48,360 nucleotides of DNA from a candidate division TA06 bacterium SM23_40 (GTDB lineage: Bacteria; LJUI01; SM1-40): positions 1 through 48,360 of the forward strand of contig LJUI01000026.1 in NCBI GenBank assembly GCA_001303705.1. Direction: 5' to 3'. Positions 39,852-48,360 of this stretch are shown here, in pieces. The notes beneath the pieces are model-generated. The model made no database searches. It saw only the letters and a list, made by a program, of their open reading frames with translations, and was not told the DNA's origin. The translations under genes and the position numbers were made by a program. The first letter of the stretch is position 1. Every line of letters starts with the position of its first letter.

Positions 39852-40894
39852 ATGAAAGTGAATCTTGGGGAGATAGCGCAGCTCACCGAGGGAACGCTGA
39901 TCGGTGATGCGTCCGTCCAGATCACCGGTGTCGCCGGCATAGAGGACGCGGGCGAGGGAGACATCACATTCATCGGTCATCCGCGCTACGCGTCCTTTCT
40001 CCATACCACAGGTGCTTCTGCGATCATCGTTGCGCGCGAGATCCCCGATGCGCCGAAGCCGCTCATTGTCGTGGCACAGCCATATCTCGCGCTGGCGCAA
40101 GTTCTCGAGGTGTTCGCCGGGTCCAGGCCCGAGCCGAAGGGGGTCGTCGATTCCACAGCGGTCGTCTCTCAGAGCGCAACGCTCGGCGCGGATGTCTCGG
40201 TCGGAGCCTATGCGGTGATCGAGGACGGCGCCAGCATCGGCTCCAACACCATCATCTCTCCCCTTGTATACGTCGGCAGAGGAGCGAGCATCGGAGACGA
40301 CTGCGTTATTCATCCGATGACGGTCGTGCGAGAGGGCGTAACGCTCGGCGACCGTGTTATCGTACATGCTCATGCCGTGATCGGGAGCGACGGTTTCGGG
40401 TACGCTCAAGAGGGGCAGTCCCACCGGAGGATCCCCCAGATAGGAACGGTCATCGTCGAGGATGATGTGGACGTCGGGGCCGGAGTGACGATCGACCGGG
40501 CCACGCTGGGGGCAACGAGGATCGGGCGCGGCACAAAGATAGACAATCTCGTGCAGATCGGGCACAATGTGACTGTGGGCGAGGAATCGATCATCGTCGC
40601 CCAGGTCGGCATCTCAGGGAGCACTGAGATAGGGAAGCGCGTCATTCTCGCCGGGCAAGCGGGCCTGGTGGGGCATATCAAGGTAGGTGATGGGGCGGTC
40701 GTCGGGGCGCAGGCGGGTGTGACGAAATCTGTGGCGCCGGGGGAGGTCGTCTCCGGATACCCCGCTCGTTCTCACCAGGCGGCGTCGAGAGTGTACGCAT
40801 GCATGCAGCACCTCCCAGATCTGCTCAAGCGTGTCAAGCGGCTGGAGCAGAGGCTGGGAGAGTTGGAGAGCGAGCACCAGGGCGAGAAGGGCTG

Positions 40895-40895
<1 letters not shown>
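39852..40895 (+). CDS. lpxD: UDP-3-O-acylglucosamine N-acyltransferase
   Basis: The 347-residue acyltransferase adds the amide-linked fatty acid in the third step of lipid A synthesis. The N-terminal uridine-binding domain has [21 protein letters not shown] left-handed beta-helix of hexapeptide repeats follows ([20 protein letters not shown]). The catalytic histidine region is [17 protein letters not shown]. The end has a coiled-coil helix ([20 protein letters not shown]). The start is ATG 39852, nine bases after the ompH-like stop. The stop overlaps the next start as TGATG. Confidence 0.96.
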
Positions 40896-42178
<1,283 letters not shown>

Positions 42179-42182
42179 TCCC

Positions 42183-42953
42183 TTGGCCATCGACCCGCGC
42201 GCAGTTGTCCACCAACGAGCAAGACTGGGCGATGGGGTGTCGGTCGGGCCCTGCAGCGTCATCGGCGAGCATGTGGTCATCGGCGAACGGACCGAGGTGG
42301 GGAGCGGCGTCTTGATCGAGGGGTGGACAGAGATCGGGGCTGATTGTCGGATCTGCCACGGTGCAGTGATAGGGACAGAACCCCAGGACTACAAGTACCG
42401 CGGAGAGGAGTCGTACTGCATTGTTGGTGACCGGAATGTCATCCGTGAGTACGTGACGATCAATCGGGCCACAGGCGAAGGGAAAAGCACGACCCTCGGG
42501 GATGGCATCTTACTGATGGCTTACTCCCATGTGGCGCACAACTGCACGCTGGGGGACGACGTCATCATCGCCAATGCTGTCAACATGGCGGGGCACGTGA
42601 CGATCGAGGAGCACGCTATGGTGAGCGGGCTCATTCCGATCCATCAGTTCGTGAGGATCGGATGTCATGCGATGATCGGAGGGGGATCGCGCATAACCCA
42701 GGATGTAGTCCCCTACGGATTGGCAGTAGGGAATCCGCTCTCCATGCGGGGCATCAACGTGGTGGGCCTGAGGCGACATCGCTTCCCCGAAGGGGTGAGA
42801 ACGACACTCAAGGAGGCTTTCCGGTTTCTGTTCCGCTCGGGTCTCAATACATCTCAGGCGCTGACTCGGATCAAAGCAGATCTGCCTACTATCCCTGAGA
42901 TCGATCATCTCGTCGAGTTTGTCGAGAGCTCTAAACGCGGCATCACGAAGTAG
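42183..42953 (+). CDS. lpxA: UDP-N-acetylglucosamine acyltransferase
   Basis: This 256-residue hexapeptide-repeat enzyme begins lipid A synthesis by adding a hydroxyacyl chain to the UDP-sugar 3-position. Features are AIDPRAVVHQRARLGDGVSV at the start, the catalytic histidine in LMAYSHVAHNCTLGDD, GHVTIEEHAMVSGLIPIHQF and the GNPLSMRGINVVGLRRHRF segment before the C-terminal helices. The start is TTG 42183, chosen because AAAGGAG lies eight bases before it and the family starts here. A shorter distance to lpxC (4 bases) shows coupling. A Gfo/Idh/MocA-type gene follows, so the acceptor sugar may be modified. Confidence 0.95.
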   Translation: MAIDPRAVVHQRARLGDGVSVGPCSVIGEHVVIGERTEVGSGVLIEGWTEIGADCRICHGAVIGTEPQDYKYRGEESYCIVGDRNVIREYVTINRATGEGKSTTLGDGILLMAYSHVAHNCTLGDDVIIANAVNMAGHVTIEEHAMVSGLIPIHQFVRIGCHAMIGGGSRITQDVVPYGLAVGNPLSMRGINVVGLRRHRFPEGVRTTLKEAFRFLFRSGLNTSQALTRIKADLPTIPEIDHLVEFVESSKRGITK

Positions 42954-42985
42954 ATCGTCGTGTCAATCGGTGGAGGGCTAATGCG

Positions 42986-44023
42986 TTGGACCCGATTAGA
43001 GTAGGCGTTGTCGGAGTTGGCCATCTGGGCTGCGAGCATGCCCGCATCTATGCATCGCTGCCCGATGTCGAGCTGGTGGGTGTCTCCGATCTGGATTGGT
43101 CGCGGGCATCTGCCGTCGGGAAGCGGGTGGGAGTGAGGCCGTACAGCGACCACTCCGAACTCCTCGAGTCGGCGGATGCCGTGAGCGTGGCCGTGCCCAC
43201 GGTCGATCATCACGCGCTCGTCAGGGAGGCTCTGCTTGCGGGGGCACACGTGCTTGTAGAGAAGCCGATCACGAAGACGATTGCCGAGGCTGAGGAACTT
43301 GTCCGGCTGGCCCAGTCCCGCGGCCTCGTTCTTCAAGTTGGCCATGTGGAACGATACAACCCGGCCGTGCAGGCTATGGTCGGCCGCGTGAGCCGCCCTC
43401 TGTTCATCGAATGTCATCGGCTCAGTCCGTTCGGTAACCGCGGAACGGACGTCTCTGTCGTCCTCGACGTGATGATTCACGATCTGGACATCGTCCTGGG
43501 GATGGTCGAGTCACCGGTCGTGGGGATCGATGCCATTGGCATTCCCGTTCTCTCTCCTTTGGAGGACATCGCTAACGCCCGCATAGAATTCGAGGGAGGA
43601 TGTATTGCCAATCTCACCGCCAGTCGCGTGTCGGCCGAGAAGCTGCGAAAGATCAGGATATTCCAGCACGATTCGTACATGTCGGTCGATTATGTGGCTC
43701 AGAAGGTGAAGCTGTACCGCCGTGTACAAGACGAGGCGGGCCCGAGGGTCGTACAGGAGGATGTCGACGTAGCGGCGGATGAGCCGCTACGCATGGAACT
43801 CATCTCGTTTGTCGAATCGATCAGAGAAGGGAAGAGGCCGCTCGTCTCAGGCTGGGACGGCAAGCGGGCGCTCGAGGTTGCTCTCAGAATCGTCGATGTG
43901 ATAAGGGATCGCCGGCAGGCGATGATCGACAAGATCGCGACGGATGGAGACAAGTGGCATATCCCGCGTGAGAAGGGAGAGTACATATCGGGGGGTCCAG
44001 GGGAGAGATGTGAGCAAGGTTAG
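42986..44023 (+). CDS. Gfo/Idh/MocA-family oxidoreductase (GnnA-like by context)
   Basis: This 345-residue NAD-dependent oxidoreductase has IRVGVVGVGHLGCEHARIYA at the N-terminus, the VLVEKPITKTIAEAEELV motif and QVGHVERYNPAVQ. A C-terminal sugar-binding domain has VLDVMIHDLDIVLGMVESP. In several lipid A clusters a member named GnnA sits between lpxA and lpxB and oxidises UDP-GlcNAc at C3. The aminotransferase GnnB then makes the 3-amino sugar used by LpxA. Position here is exactly that, but no GnnB lies in the window, so the product is unproven. Start TTG 42986 follows GGTGGAGGG; an ATG a few bases earlier is out of frame. Its stop overlaps lpxB. Confidence 0.88.
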   Translation: MDPIRVGVVGVGHLGCEHARIYASLPDVELVGVSDLDWSRASAVGKRVGVRPYSDHSELLESADAVSVAVPTVDHHALVREALLAGAHVLVEKPITKTIAEAEELVRLAQSRGLVLQVGHVERYNPAVQAMVGRVSRPLFIECHRLSPFGNRGTDVSVVLDVMIHDLDIVLGMVESPVVGIDAIGIPVLSPLEDIANARIEFEGGCIANLTASRVSAEKLRKIRIFQHDSYMSVDYVAQKVKLYRRVQDEAGPRVVQEDVDVAADEPLRMELISFVESIREGKRPLVSGWDGKRALEVALRIVDVIRDRRQAMIDKIATDGDKWHIPREKGEYISGGPGERCEQG

Positions 44024-45152
44024 AGTCGCCATAGCAGCGGGGGACATCTCCGGCGACGTGCACGGGGCGAGTCTGGCTGAGGAGATCGCCCGGATCATTC
44101 CGGGGGTGGAGCTGTTTGGGGTCGGCGGCGAGCGGATGGAGCGAGCAGGCGTGAGACTCCTCCATCGGATGGACCGGCTCGCGATCGTCGGTTTTATCGA
44201 AGTGCTTCGCCACATTCCGGCAGCTCACCGGGTTATGAAAGATATCCTCCAATCGCTCGCCACGCTCAAGCCGCACGTCCTCGTCCTGATCGACTACCCG
44301 GGGTTCAATCTCAGACTGGCGCACGCCGCAAAACGGGAAGGCGTGCGCGTTGTCTACTACATCGGACCGCAAATCTGGGCGTGGGGTGGGTGGCGCATAC
44401 GGCGGATCGCCTCGTCGGTCGACAAGATGGTCGTGACGTTTCCGTTTGAGATCGACCTGTACCGTCGGGCCGGTGTCGACGTCGAGTTCGTGGGCCATCC
44501 GTTGCTGGACATGGTGGAGTCGAAGCTCGATCGCCGGACCTTTGCAGCCCGGCTCGGAATCGATCCAGAGAAGCCGATCATCGGGCTTCTTCCCGGATCG
44601 AGAGCTCAGGAGCTGCGTCGGCTCGTGCCGGTCATGTTGGATTCGGCAGAGGAGATGAGCCGCAGACGAGACGGGCTGCAGTTCGTCGTCGCATGCGCTC
44701 CCGGCGGTTGTCAGTCGTTCGTCCAGGAGAGGGCAAGGGGCCAGCGTCTCACCCTGAAAGTGGTGAGAGGGCTCACCTATGAGGTAATGAAGAATGCCGA
44801 TCTCCTTCTTGTCGCTTCCGGTACCGCGACGCTGGAGGCGGCGATTCTGGGCACGCCCATGCTGATACTGTACAAGATCTCGTTTCTCTCCTGGCTGATC
44901 GGCAGACAACTGATCCAGGTTCCCAATATCGGCCTGGTCAATATCCTGGCAGGCCGTGAGATCGTCCCTGAGTTCGTGCAGTTCGGGGCGAGGCGCTCGA
45001 AGATCGTGCGTGCGGCTCTGGAGATGCTGGATGGCGAGGAGAGGCTTTCAGCAGTGGAGCAGGATCTGGATGCCGTCGTTCAGCGGCTGGGCCCTGTCGG
45101 CGCATCGAGGCGCGCAGCACAGATCGTCGCGGACCTGATCGAGAGTGGATAG
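44010..45152 (+). CDS. lpxB: Lipid-A-disaccharide synthase
   Basis: This 380-residue glycosyltransferase joins two acylated sugars into the lipid A disaccharide. Motifs are VRVAIAAGDISGDVHGASLA, FGVGGERMERAGVRLL, PHVLVLIDYPGFNLRLA and VVYYIGPQIWAWGGWR. Also present are VEFVGHPLLDMV, IGLLPGSRAQELRRLVPVML and LLLVASGTATLEAAILGTPM. The start is GTG 44010, with AGGGGAG four bases upstream. It lies 14 bases before the end of the preceding gene, so the two are coupled. Length is normal. Confidence 0.96.
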   Translation: MSKVRVAIAAGDISGDVHGASLAEEIARIIPGVELFGVGGERMERAGVRLLHRMDRLAIVGFIEVLRHIPAAHRVMKDILQSLATLKPHVLVLIDYPGFNLRLAHAAKREGVRVVYYIGPQIWAWGGWRIRRIASSVDKMVVTFPFEIDLYRRAGVDVEFVGHPLLDMVESKLDRRTFAARLGIDPEKPIIGLLPGSRAQELRRLVPVMLDSAEEMSRRRDGLQFVVACAPGGCQSFVQERARGQRLTLKVVRGLTYEVMKNADLLLVASGTATLEAAILGTPMLILYKISFLSWLIGRQLIQVPNIGLVNILAGREIVPEFVQFGARRSKIVRAALEMLDGEERLSAVEQDLDAVVQRLGPVGASRRAAQIVADLIESG

Positions 45153-45230
45153 TGGTGTGTGCCGGCGCGTCTCTCTGATTGACCTCCGTCGAGCACATAG
45201 CGTGGCGTACTTCAGGGATCGAGACACCGG

Positions 45231-46028
45231 ATGAGCAGTACATCGCGATTGATGGAGCGGGTGGTAATGACGGTCGCGACATGGGTCGTAGCCCGCGTGA
45301 TTCAGGTCTCGGGGAGGAGCTGGCGCCTGATTGAGATCGAGAGAGATCAGGTTGAGCGGGGTCGCCGGGATGGGGGGGTGATATATGCCTTCTGGCATGG
45401 GCGCATGATGGTTCCCGCGTACACCCATCGGCGTCGCGGGATACACGTCCTCATCAGCGAGCATCGCGACGGCGAGTACATCGACCGCGTCATACGGCGA
45501 CTGGGCTTTGGTTCGGTGAGGGGATCCACGACCCGGGGTGGGGCAAAGGCTCTCTTCGGGATGGCAGGAGCAGGGCACAGGGGCCACGATCTCGCCGTCA
45601 CTCCCGACGGCCCGGGGGGTCCGCGATTCCGGTTCCAGACTGGGGTGCTCTCGATAGCCCAACGGACCGGGCTCGCGGTCATCCCCGCAGGAGTCGCCGC
45701 CCATCCCTGCCTTGTACTCAGGAGCTGGGATCGATTTGTCATTCCGTTGCCTTTCTGTCGCTGTGTCATAGTGTACGGCGAGCCGGTTATCGTTCCCAGA
45801 GACTGCACGCGCGAGGCTCTTGAGCGACTGCGGATTGAGGCCGAGTCGACGCTGCGCGGACTCACAGCGCGTGCCGAGAGGCTCTCCCGGAGCCGTGCGG
45901 GAAGACGACTGAGGGCGGCACTCGGGCCCGGCGGGCAGCCGGGAGACGGCGTCGAGGCTGCGTCGCCGACTCCGACGCGGGAGACGAGGGCTCACGGCGC
46001 GACGCCGGGGGGAAATGATGGATCGTAG
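45231..46028 (+). CDS. DUF374-type lysophospholipid acyltransferase-like protein
   Basis: The 265-residue protein matches the DUF374 acyltransferase family. It has GGVIYAFWHGRMMVPAY with the acyltransferase-like histidine, LISEHRDGEYIDRVIRRLGF, GSTTRGGAKAL and the acceptor-type LAVTPDGPGGPRFRFQTG. An N-terminal hydrophobic stretch could anchor it to the inner membrane. The family occurs in lipid A clusters and is presumed to transfer an acyl chain, but its exact step is not shown. The C-terminal tail (after about 225) is low-complexity and overlaps waaA by 14 bases. The start ATG 45231 has no strong ribosome site. Confidence 0.88.
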   Translation: MSSTSRLMERVVMTVATWVVARVIQVSGRSWRLIEIERDQVERGRRDGGVIYAFWHGRMMVPAYTHRRRGIHVLISEHRDGEYIDRVIRRLGFGSVRGSTTRGGAKALFGMAGAGHRGHDLAVTPDGPGGPRFRFQTGVLSIAQRTGLAVIPAGVAAHPCLVLRSWDRFVIPLPFCRCVIVYGEPVIVPRDCTREALERLRIEAESTLRGLTARAERLSRSRAGRRLRAALGPGGQPGDGVEAASPTPTRETRAHGATPGGNDGS

Positions 46029-47304
46029 GGGACAACTGGCTGCGGCTGCCTACGATGCGGCCTCCACGGCAATGCTCCTCCTCGCCTCACCGGGACTGGC
46101 GTGGCAGCTCTTTCTCCGACCAGAGGAGTGGAAGCCCCGTCTGGGAGGGAGGCCGAGCTCGCCGGGGCGGGAGTCCCGGCGCGGTCCGGTCATCTGGCTC
46201 CACGCAGCATCTGTCGGAGAAGTGGCGGCTATGGCGCCCCTGGCAGCGGAAGTGAGGAGGCTGCGCCCCGATGCCTCGCTCCTCGTGACGACGGTTACTG
46301 AGACGGGACGGCAGCGCTCGCGCGATCTCATCCCGTCTGCCGACTGGCACACGCTTCTGCCAGTCGATCTGCGCTGGCTCACGCGGCACGCGGTGGAGTT
46401 CTGGAGACCATCGGCGCTGCTCATCGCAGAGACTGAACTCTGGCCCAGTCTGGTGCGTGAGGCGAAGCGGGCGGGAGCGACCGTCTGTCTGGTGAACGGG
46501 CGGATCTCCGGTGCGAGTTTTGATCTGTACCGCCGGATCTCCTGGTTGACGAGGCACGTTCTCGGGTACTTCGATCTCCTTGCCGTCCAGACGTCGATCG
46601 ATGCGCAGCGAGTCATCTCCCTGGGTGCTGGCCCTTCGCGTGTGGTCATCACCGGGAGCCTCAAGTATGATCTGAAGGGCGCCGCAGCTGATGGCCAGCT
46701 GAGCCGCCCGGTCCTCGGCATCCCGGAGAAGTCCCGTCTTCTCGTGGCCGGTTCAACTCGGGACGGGGAAGAAGAACTCGTGGTCGCGGCGATCGCCCGG
46801 ATCGCAGACCGTGTGGCGGACCTGTACGTCGTCATTGCCCCCAGGCACCGAAAGCGGTTCGGGGAGGTTGCCCGAATTCTGAAGCGTCGCGGAATCGGTT
46901 TCCGGCGGCGTTCCATGGGGGAACGGCACAGGGGGGAGCAGGTTCTCCTGCTCGATACTATCGGCGAGCTGTCGAGAGTCTATGGCCTGGCAGATCTGGC
47001 GTTCGTCGGGGGGAGCCTGTTGCCGTTCGGGGGACATAACCCCCTTGAGCCGGCATACCACGGAGTGCCCGTGCTGTTCGGGCCGTACATGACGAATTCC
47101 CGGGAGAGCGCCGGGCGGCTGAGGGAGGTGGGGGGCGGCGTGGAGGTGTCCGGGCCGGACGAGCTTGCTCGTATGTGCGAGCGGCTCCTTCTCGATGAGG
47201 AGGAGCGCAGGAGGCGGGGAGCGGCCGCGCGTCTCGTCGTCGAGAATGAATCGGGTGTAGCGGCCCGCGTCGCCGAGCTGCTTGCTGAACGGGCGATCAT
47301 CTAG
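46015..47304 (+). CDS. waaA: 3-deoxy-D-manno-octulosonic acid (Kdo) transferase
   Basis: This 429-residue enzyme transfers Kdo from CMP-Kdo to lipid A precursor. Features are an N-terminal hydrophobic segment (TAMLLLASPGLAWQLFL), VIWLHAASVGEVAAMAPLAA, LLVTTVTETGRQRS and the catalytic glutamate region LIAETELWPSLVREAKRAGA. The C-terminal nucleotide-binding half has VVITGSLKYD, VVIAPRHRKRF and LADLAFVGGSLLPFGGHNPL, with LEPAYHGVPVLFGPYMTN. The start is ATG 46015 (ATGATG), inside the end of the DUF374 gene. Whether it adds one or two Kdo residues cannot be seen. Confidence 0.95.
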   Translation: MMDRRGQLAAAAYDAASTAMLLLASPGLAWQLFLRPEEWKPRLGGRPSSPGRESRRGPVIWLHAASVGEVAAMAPLAAEVRRLRPDASLLVTTVTETGRQRSRDLIPSADWHTLLPVDLRWLTRHAVEFWRPSALLIAETELWPSLVREAKRAGATVCLVNGRISGASFDLYRRISWLTRHVLGYFDLLAVQTSIDAQRVISLGAGPSRVVITGSLKYDLKGAAADGQLSRPVLGIPEKSRLLVAGSTRDGEEELVVAAIARIADRVADLYVVIAPRHRKRFGEVARILKRRGIGFRRRSMGERHRGEQVLLLDTIGELSRVYGLADLAFVGGSLLPFGGHNPLEPAYHGVPVLFGPYMTNSRESAGRLREVGGGVEVSGPDELARMCERLLLDEEERRRRGAAARLVVENESGVAARVAELLAERAII

Positions 47305-47687
47305 GACCCATCGCGGTCCACCCCGGGTCCCGATCACACGGTACCGAGCACCTTGCGTTGCATGCCGGTGTGGGCCGGACATCGAGCTGCCGGTCGTGTG
47401 CCATTCCGCGGAATAGGAATGGGGCGCAAGCAGTGCCCGGGGACGGCTCGAGGGCACATGAGCACGGCGCGGGCAGTGCACCGGCGCACAGAACAGGCGG
47501 CACCGAAGCACGGCATACGCGGCACCGGCGTACGGCATGCGCCGCACCACCGCATGGCATGCGCGGCACCAGCCCGACCCCAACCGTGAACGGGCAGGCC
47601 GGGGAGCGCACGGGAACAGAGCGAAGAGTGCGCGAGCACAGGGCGTTGATCCTATGGTGAGCTCATGTTGAGGACGATTCCGCGAGC
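47305..47687. other. Intergenic region between waaA and lpxK
   Basis: These about 380 bases interrupt an otherwise gapless gene run. They are very GC-rich. Overlapping frames on both strands have the composition of repeats, not of proteins. A degenerate repeat at 47496-47572 is listed separately. I found no clear promoter or terminator. Confidence 0.5.
47496..47572. repeat. Degenerate 22-bp tandem repeat, about 3.5 copies
   Basis: Units begin at 47496, 47518, 47540 and 47562. The consensus is near CGCGGCACCGGCGTACGGCA plus TG, with about three to six differences per copy. A still weaker copy may precede at 47474. It contains paired CGGCATGCGCCG-like palindromic stretches. Not a CRISPR: there are no unique spacers. 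Confidence 0.7.
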
Positions 47688-48360
47688 ATGATGAAGAAGA
47701 GGCTATTCCGCGCGTGGGAGAAGATCATCGGCGAGGAGAGGGACGGCATCGTCCCTCTCTTGCCCTTGGCCCTTCTTATTTTGCTGTCCTGGGTGTACGG
47801 TCTGTGCGTGCGCGCCAGGCTCTGGATGCATCGGCGCGGCCTCCTTCGCGCTGGACGCATCGATGCGGTCGTTATGAGCGTCGGAAATCTCACGCTCGGG
47901 GGGACGGGGAAGACGCCGTTCGTCATCTATCTCGCCCGGAGGCTACGTGAACGTGGCATCCCGGTCGCGATCATTGCACAGGGCTACGGAAGGAAGGCGG
48001 CCGCGGGGCTCCTCGTGTCGGAGGGAGGCGGGCCTCTTGTTTCCGCAGAGGAGGTCGGGGATGAGGCGTACCTGTTCGCGGAGCGCCTGCCCGATATTCC
48101 TGTGCTTGTGAGCCGCGACAGGGTGCGAGTCGGCACGCTCGCGGTGAGCCGGTTCGGGAGCCGGGTCATTATCCTGGATGATGCGTTTCAGTGTCTGGGA
48201 GTGAGGCGGGAGGTCGACCTCGTGCTGGTCGACGCGACGAGAAGGCTCAGGACCGGCCGGCTCTTCCCTGCCGGATATCTGCGCGAACCGGCGGGCGGCA
48301 TTGCACGTGCGTCAGCTGTTGTCGTCACCAGGGTCGACGAATCGGACCGGGATTGGGAGA
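47688..48360 (+). CDS. lpxK: Tetraacyldisaccharide 4'-kinase (3' end outside window)
   Basis: The first about 224 residues of LpxK are present, the enzyme that phosphorylates the 4' position of the lipid A disaccharide. After a short N-terminal helix and a membrane-associated hydrophobic segment (LLPLALLILLSWVYGLCVRA), it shows the kinase loop VMSVGNLTLGGTGKTPFVI. It continues with IIAQGYGRKAA, VGDEAYLFAERLPDIPVLVS and the magnesium-site ILDDAFQCLGVRREVDLVLV. The start is ATG 47688 or the next codon; GAGG upstream is poorly spaced. It is the last gene seen of the lipid A cluster. Confidence 0.93.
   Translation, partial: MMKKRLFRAWEKIIGEERDGIVPLLPLALLILLSWVYGLCVRARLWMHRRGLLRAGRIDAVVMSVGNLTLGGTGKTPFVIYLARRLRERGIPVAIIAQGYGRKAAAGLLVSEGGGPLVSAEEVGDEAYLFAERLPDIPVLVSRDRVRVGTLAVSRFGSRVIILDDAFQCLGVRREVDLVLVDATRRLRTGRLFPAGYLREPAGGIARASAVVVTRVDESDRDWE

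Noticed and set aside
37941-40565. Minus-strand open frame of 874 codons
   Set aside because: It is antisense to bamA, the ompH-like gene and lpxD, all of which have strong family motifs, ribosome sites and coupled spacing. High GC makes long antisense frames common.
47305-47660. Several overlapping frames rich in Cys, Arg, Gly and Ala between waaA and lpxK
   Set aside because: They arise on both strands from the GC-rich 22-bp repeats and have no start signals or recognisable domains.

Overview
The window reads as a chromosome segment of a GC-rich, LPS-making (diderm) bacterium. Evidence for the cell plan is BamA, a BamD-like lipoprotein, LolC/LolD, an OmpH/Skp-type protein and an almost complete lipid A/Kdo pathway. 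The LpxC-FabZ fusion, DivIVA, McsA-McsB-ClpC and secreted beta-helix/FG-GAP proteins together suggest an uncultured FCB-type lineage (for example Eisenbacteria, Krumholzibacteriota or Latescibacterota). That placement is inference from gene content, not a measured phylogeny.

Layout. 1-1071 (minus): the 5' part of a geranylgeranyl-reductase-like flavoprotein. 1527-1603: tRNA-Lys(CTT). 1758-3373: a two-gene polyamine unit (pyruvoyl arginine decarboxylase plus a deoxyhypusine-synthase-like enzyme). 3514-6075: a GAF plus degenerate-GGDEF protein, a small unknown protein and a membrane protein with a DUF456-like start. 6118-7090: an RNA-rich stretch with tmRNA (own promoter and terminator) and a second, unnamed, strongly foldable RNA. 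7197-10990: rubrerythrin, an SDR epimerase, TspO and a DUF523/DUF1722 protein. 11090-13890 (minus): a selenium/sulfur-type operon (YedF-like, cysteine desulfurase-like, DUF3343) followed by a truncated peroxiredoxin and a flavin-binding protein. 14088-16509: a frameshifted secreted beta-helix/FG-GAP protein. 16510-17504: a decayed SGNH hydrolase and a 23-bp minisatellite.

From 17505 to the end nearly everything is on the plus strand and often overlaps by 4 bases. First comes yggS-divIVA-yggU-PNP, then a TPR lipoprotein, a BamD-beta-propeller fusion, nadD, polA and coaE. A consensus sigma70 promoter then leads into prfB (with the programmed +1 frameshift), followed by lysS, lolC and lolD. Next is the arginine-phosphorylation proteolysis module mcsA-mcsB-clpC, and then the envelope cluster bamA-ompH(fusion)-lpxD-lpxC/fabZ-lpxA-gnnA-like-lpxB-DUF374-waaA-lpxK (cut by the window end).

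How the genes work together. Outer-membrane biogenesis is the main theme: BamA and the BamD fusion insert beta-barrels, LolCD releases lipoproteins, the OmpH-type fusion may escort or tether envelope proteins, and the lpx/waaA/lpxK genes make Kdo-lipid A. McsAB-ClpC, tmRNA and RF2 cover protein quality control and translation termination. The most unusual items are the BamD-propeller fusion, the OmpH-CsgG-like fusion, McsAB-ClpC beside lolCD in an LPS bacterium, the c-di-GMP receptor-like degenerate GGDEF protein and the candidate 6S-like RNA.
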